DNA of 64,000 nucleotides from an uncultured Paracoccaceae bacterium (lineage in GTDB: Bacteria > Pseudomonadota > Alphaproteobacteria > Rhodobacterales > Rhodobacteraceae). Every line of letters begins with the position of its first letter. Within the stretch, counting starts at the first letter, position 1. Made by a program: the position numbers and the translations under genes. Location: positions 62,001 to 126,000 of the forward strand of contig CANMMF010000011.1 in NCBI GenBank assembly GCA_947498985.1, written 5' to 3'. Shown here piece after piece: positions 62,224 through 64,000 of this stretch. Below the pieces are notes generated by a model. That model searched no databases. It was given only the letters and a program-made list of their open reading frames with translations, and was not told the origin of the DNA.

Positions 62224-62390
62224 GGCGGGTTCTGCCCTTCTCGTGACACGGGTTCGTTCCGGTGGCCTTAAGCAAATCCGAGGGAGCTGGCTCTGGCGCG
62301 GTCGTGGCCGTGTTACCTGGCGCCCACCTGTAATAACAGGTCCTCGGGAATGCATAACCCACACGGTCGGCGTGGTTCCCGCCGCTTTTC
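62224..62390 (-). ncRNA. Candidate structured RNA, 6S RNA-like in size and fold
   Basis: On the minus strand, nested complementary segments define a rod. The outer stem pairs 62378-62383 with 62224-62229 (6 bp), the inner stem pairs 62342-62347 with 62278-62283 (6 bp). Within it are a hairpin at 62326-62341 (ACCTGT/ACAGGT) and a stem 62320-62324 with 62295-62299. Large asymmetric single-stranded parts separate outer and inner stems. About 167 nt with a central bubble is 6S RNA-like, but no conserved primary sequence was confirmed. Signature segments of tmRNA, RNase P RNA and 4.5S RNA were looked for and not found. Confidence 0.4.
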
Positions 62391-62581
62391 CACAAATGTT
62401 ATCTGAACGGCGTACCGGTCGCTTGCGTCGCCTTCGAGACACCTTCTGCCGGGCCAGACCGGCACCGCGCGACGCGTGACGGCCCGCCGGTCACGCCGCC
62501 TGAATCGCAATGAAAAACACCTGGATCGCGAATCGCCGCCTCAAATCACGGATTTCAAAGCGTTACATGATACGCGATGCA

Positions 62582-62917
62582 TCAGGTATTTGGTCGGGCA
62601 ACCTGAATTGGACGTTTGCGGCCTGCCGCGGCCACGGGCACACGCTCCACCTCACCGGTGATCTGCGGGCTGCGGGTGCCACCGCCGCCGGAAGACGGCT
62701 CTGCCATCCGCATCACCGCGATGCCGAACTGCACGCCCGCAAAGACGATGCCGTTGAGCACCCAAAGAACGATCACCGCCATCATGCCGATGTCGGAATG
62801 CGTGACCAGATGCCAGAGATTGGCCACGTTGAACCACAAGAGCAGACCGACAAACGCTGCGGCAATCACAAACCCGATCACCACCTGACGGATGTATAGC
62901 CGAATGAGTTCTGGCAT
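62582..62917 (-). CDS. Small two-helix membrane protein, unknown function
   Basis: 111 residues from the ATG at 62917, which has a near-perfect GGAGGTGA before it. Two membrane helices: VVIGFVIAAAFVGLLLWF (about 12-29) and MAVIVLWVLNGIVFAGVQFG (about 46-65). The C-terminal part is Gly/Arg-rich and cytosolic by the positive-inside rule. I believe similar proteins occur widely in Rhodobacteraceae, but no function is known. Between it and the candidate RNA lie about 190 bases. Confidence 0.7.
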   Translation of the reverse strand: MPELIRLYIRQVVIGFVIAAAFVGLLLWFNVANLWHLVTHSDIGMMAVIVLWVLNGIVFAGVQFGIAVMRMAEPSSGGGGTRSPQITGEVERVPVAAAGRKRPIQVARPNT

Positions 62918-63081
62918 CGTCACCTCCTGCCTTTTGTCCACATTCAAAATAGCGCATATACCGCTCCCGACAAGGGAGACCATATTGTGTCACATGTTAA
63001 GTTTACGTTAGGTTAAGACGTTAACTTATGCTTATCTGGTCCTCTGAGCCCACAAACGGGCCAGACGGGGGACAGGTTGAC

Positions 63082-63366
63082 ATGACAGTTTGCACAGTTT
63101 CGCACTGGACGGCCACCGAGTGGACGGACGAGATGGAAGACATCGCACGCAACAAGTTCGTGCCGATGATCATGGGGGTCGGCGCCTCCCGCGTGCAGAT
63201 GATCCGCACCGGCGACCTGACGTTCTGCGTCGTGACCGAATATGCCGACGAAGCCACCGCCAGTGCCGCGCAGGACCGCATCACCGCGATTCGCGGACAG
63301 GCGACCGAAGAGCTCCCCATGCAAATGGATTCAAGTCACAGCGGCGCGGTTTTCGCCTCCGGGTGA
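63082..63366 (+). CDS. Small conserved protein of unknown function, ferredoxin-like/ABM-like
   Basis: 94 residues: MTVCTVSHWTATEWTDEMED, then an alpha-beta pattern (VGASRVQMIRTGDLTFCVVTEYADEATASAAQ) resembling small Dabb/antibiotic-biosynthesis-monooxygenase-type domains, though no catalytic motif is clear. It is soluble. The ATG at 63082 lies 22 bases after a GACGGGGGACAGG stretch, a weak ribosome site. A strong terminator follows the stop, so it is monocistronic. Confidence 0.6.
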   Translation: MTVCTVSHWTATEWTDEMEDIARNKFVPMIMGVGASRVQMIRTGDLTFCVVTEYADEATASAAQDRITAIRGQATEELPMQMDSSHSGAVFASG

Positions 63367-63377
63367 GCGCCGCCGCG

Positions 63378-63424
63378 ACCGGCCCCAATGCCCGAGTGCT
63401 CCCCGGGCGGGGCCGGTCCTTTTG
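63378..63424 (+). terminator. Rho-independent terminator after the 94-residue gene
   Basis: ACCGGCCCC (63378-63386) and GGGGCCGGT (63409-63417) form a perfect 9-bp stem with a 22-base loop, followed by CCTTTTG. It ends the preceding plus-strand gene and precedes the convergent nusB. Confidence 0.75.
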
Positions 63425-63459
63425 CCAACCTGCCGGCGACCGGTACGGAAATCTGTTGC

Positions 63460-63933
63460 TCAGAACGCCTCCGGCCGCGCCTCACGCGCCATGTGGTCGA
63501 GCACGGCGTTCACAAAGCTCGGCTCCTTGCCCTCGGGGAAAAACGCGCGGGCAACATCGACATATTCGACAATCACCACTTTCGGAGGGGTCGCCGCATC
63601 GCCCACGAACTCCGCCCCCGCCGCCCGGAAGAGCGCGCGCAAGGTCGGGTCGATCCGGTCGATCTTCCACTTGGCGACAATCGCACGGTCGGTCATCTGG
63701 TCGATCTTGGCCTGCCAGCGCACCACGTCGTCGAGGATCCCGGCAAAGAGCGTGATGTCGCCATCCAGCATCTCTTCGCCCTCGTCCACCTCCGCACCGA
63801 ACCGGAAGTCCAGAAACTCGCGTTTGACCTTGTCCGCGGCCTGTCCCGACTGCTCCATCTGAAACAGCGCCTGCACCGCGTAGAGCCGCGAAGCGCTCTT
63901 CATCTTGCGTTTTTGATTGCCCGACAAGGTCAT
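63460..63933 (-). CDS. nusB: Transcription antitermination protein NusB
   Basis: 157 residues, all-helical NusB family. Motifs: SASRLYAVQALFQMEQSG near the N-terminus, RALFRAAGAEF and, near the C-terminus, VVIVEYVDVARAFFPEGKEPSFVNAVLDHMAREARP, which includes the conserved FVNAVLD. NusB with NusE binds boxA in rRNA leaders. The start ATG overlaps the stop of the upstream gene (ATGA), an alphaproteobacterial ribH-nusB arrangement. Confidence 0.93.
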   Translation of the reverse strand: MTLSGNQKRKMKSASRLYAVQALFQMEQSGQAADKVKREFLDFRFGAEVDEGEEMLDGDITLFAGILDDVVRWQAKIDQMTDRAIVAKWKIDRIDPTLRALFRAAGAEFVGDAATPPKVVIVEYVDVARAFFPEGKEPSFVNAVLDHMAREARPEAF

Positions 63934-64000
63934 GCGACGTCCGGCCCCTTGGCCTCACCGGCAATGCGGTATTCATCGGCGGCGGGCTTGAAGCCCACCC
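63930..64000 (-). CDS. ribH: C-terminal end of probable 6,7-dimethyl-8-ribityllumazine synthase (RibH), cut by window
   Basis: Only the last 22 residues and stop are in the window (GFKPAADEYRIAGEAKGPDVA and one preceding Val). The stop overlaps the nusB ATG as ATGA. RibH commonly precedes nusB in alphaproteobacteria and ends with a tail of this kind, so the assignment rests on position. The gene continues beyond the right edge on the minus strand. Confidence 0.5.
   Translation of the reverse strand, partial: VGFKPAADEYRIAGEAKGPDVA

Noticed and set aside
62224-62390. Identification of the structured stretch as tmRNA, RNase P RNA or 4.5S RNA
   Set aside because: No tag-coding segment, no GAGGAAAGTCCGG-type RNase P block, and no GGAAGG SRP-type loop sequence was found.
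62210-62395. 61-codon minus-strand frame (and overlapping frames) in the gene-poor stretch
   Set aside because: It coincides with the nested stems of the candidate RNA, has no Shine-Dalgarno, and stop codons in neighbouring frames suggest a non-coding origin.

Overview
This window is a GC-rich chromosomal segment whose gene content points to a marine alphaproteobacterium of the Rhodobacteraceae (Roseobacter group). It carries crotonyl-CoA carboxylase/reductase with ethylmalonyl-CoA mutase, a two-domain dimethylglycine-dehydrogenase-type enzyme, a non-pyrrolysine MttB homologue, a luxR-luxI pair, TRAP transport with HpsNOP and ComDE, MmcB, and a tRNA-His with no encoded G-1 and discriminator A73, as is typical of a large alphaproteobacterial clade. 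No phage, insertion sequence, CRISPR array or rRNA was seen. It reads as core chromosome with metabolic islands.

Layout. 1-907: end of a cbb3-oxidase assembly operon (ccoI, ccoS). 0.9-9.0 kb: EF-hand protein, GMC oxidoreductase, divergent Lrp-type regulator and alanine dehydrogenase, MttB-family methyltransferase, outer-membrane barrel, guaA followed by a 67-bp tandem repeat. 9.3-14 kb: YtoQ-like protein, dimethylglycine-dehydrogenase-like enzyme, two uncharacterised exported or anchored proteins. 14.3-20 kb: the cell-shape operon mreBCD-mrdA-rodA. 20.1-21.8 kb: GhrA-type reductase and rpe. 21.9-26.7 kb: a five-gene fatty-acid operon (thioesterase, APH-type kinase, acyl-CoA dehydrogenase, MaoC hydratase, acyl-CoA ligase) resembling the ACAD10/11 and Lva logic for 4-hydroxy acids. 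26.8-31.1 kb: MDR reductase, RecD-like helicase, luxI-luxR quorum-sensing pair with a small overlapping gene. 31.4-36.4 kb: ethylmalonyl-CoA genes ccr and ecm with an acyltransferase between them. 36.8-37.8 kb: H-NS-like protein and deoD.

37.9-48.1 kb is the most distinctive region: eleven same-strand, tightly packed genes for uptake and degradation of the C3 sulfonate 2,3-dihydroxypropane-1-sulfonate (DHPS). In transcription order they are a small membrane protein, TRAP binding protein, TRAP small and large permeases, hpsN, hpsO, hpsP, a universal stress protein, comD, comE and an FMN 2-hydroxyacid dehydrogenase. A divergent LacI-type regulator faces three palindromes. The predicted route is DHPS (equalised by HpsO/HpsP) to sulfolactate (HpsN), to sulfopyruvate (FMN enzyme), to sulfoacetaldehyde (ComDE). 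The next enzyme (Xsc) is not in the window.

48.2-64 kb: DeoR regulator, aminotransferase plus sulfotransferase-like pair, flavin monooxygenase, pnp, SGNH hydrolase, BON-MscS channel, tRNA-His, GNAT, small conserved proteins, VOC protein, mmcB, an overlapping pair encoding a coiled-coil membrane protein and a ClpP-fold exported protein, a candidate structured RNA (about 167 nt, 6S-like in size and shape), two small proteins, and nusB with the end of probable ribH.

Functions are inferred from recognised motifs and gene order only; no database search was run.
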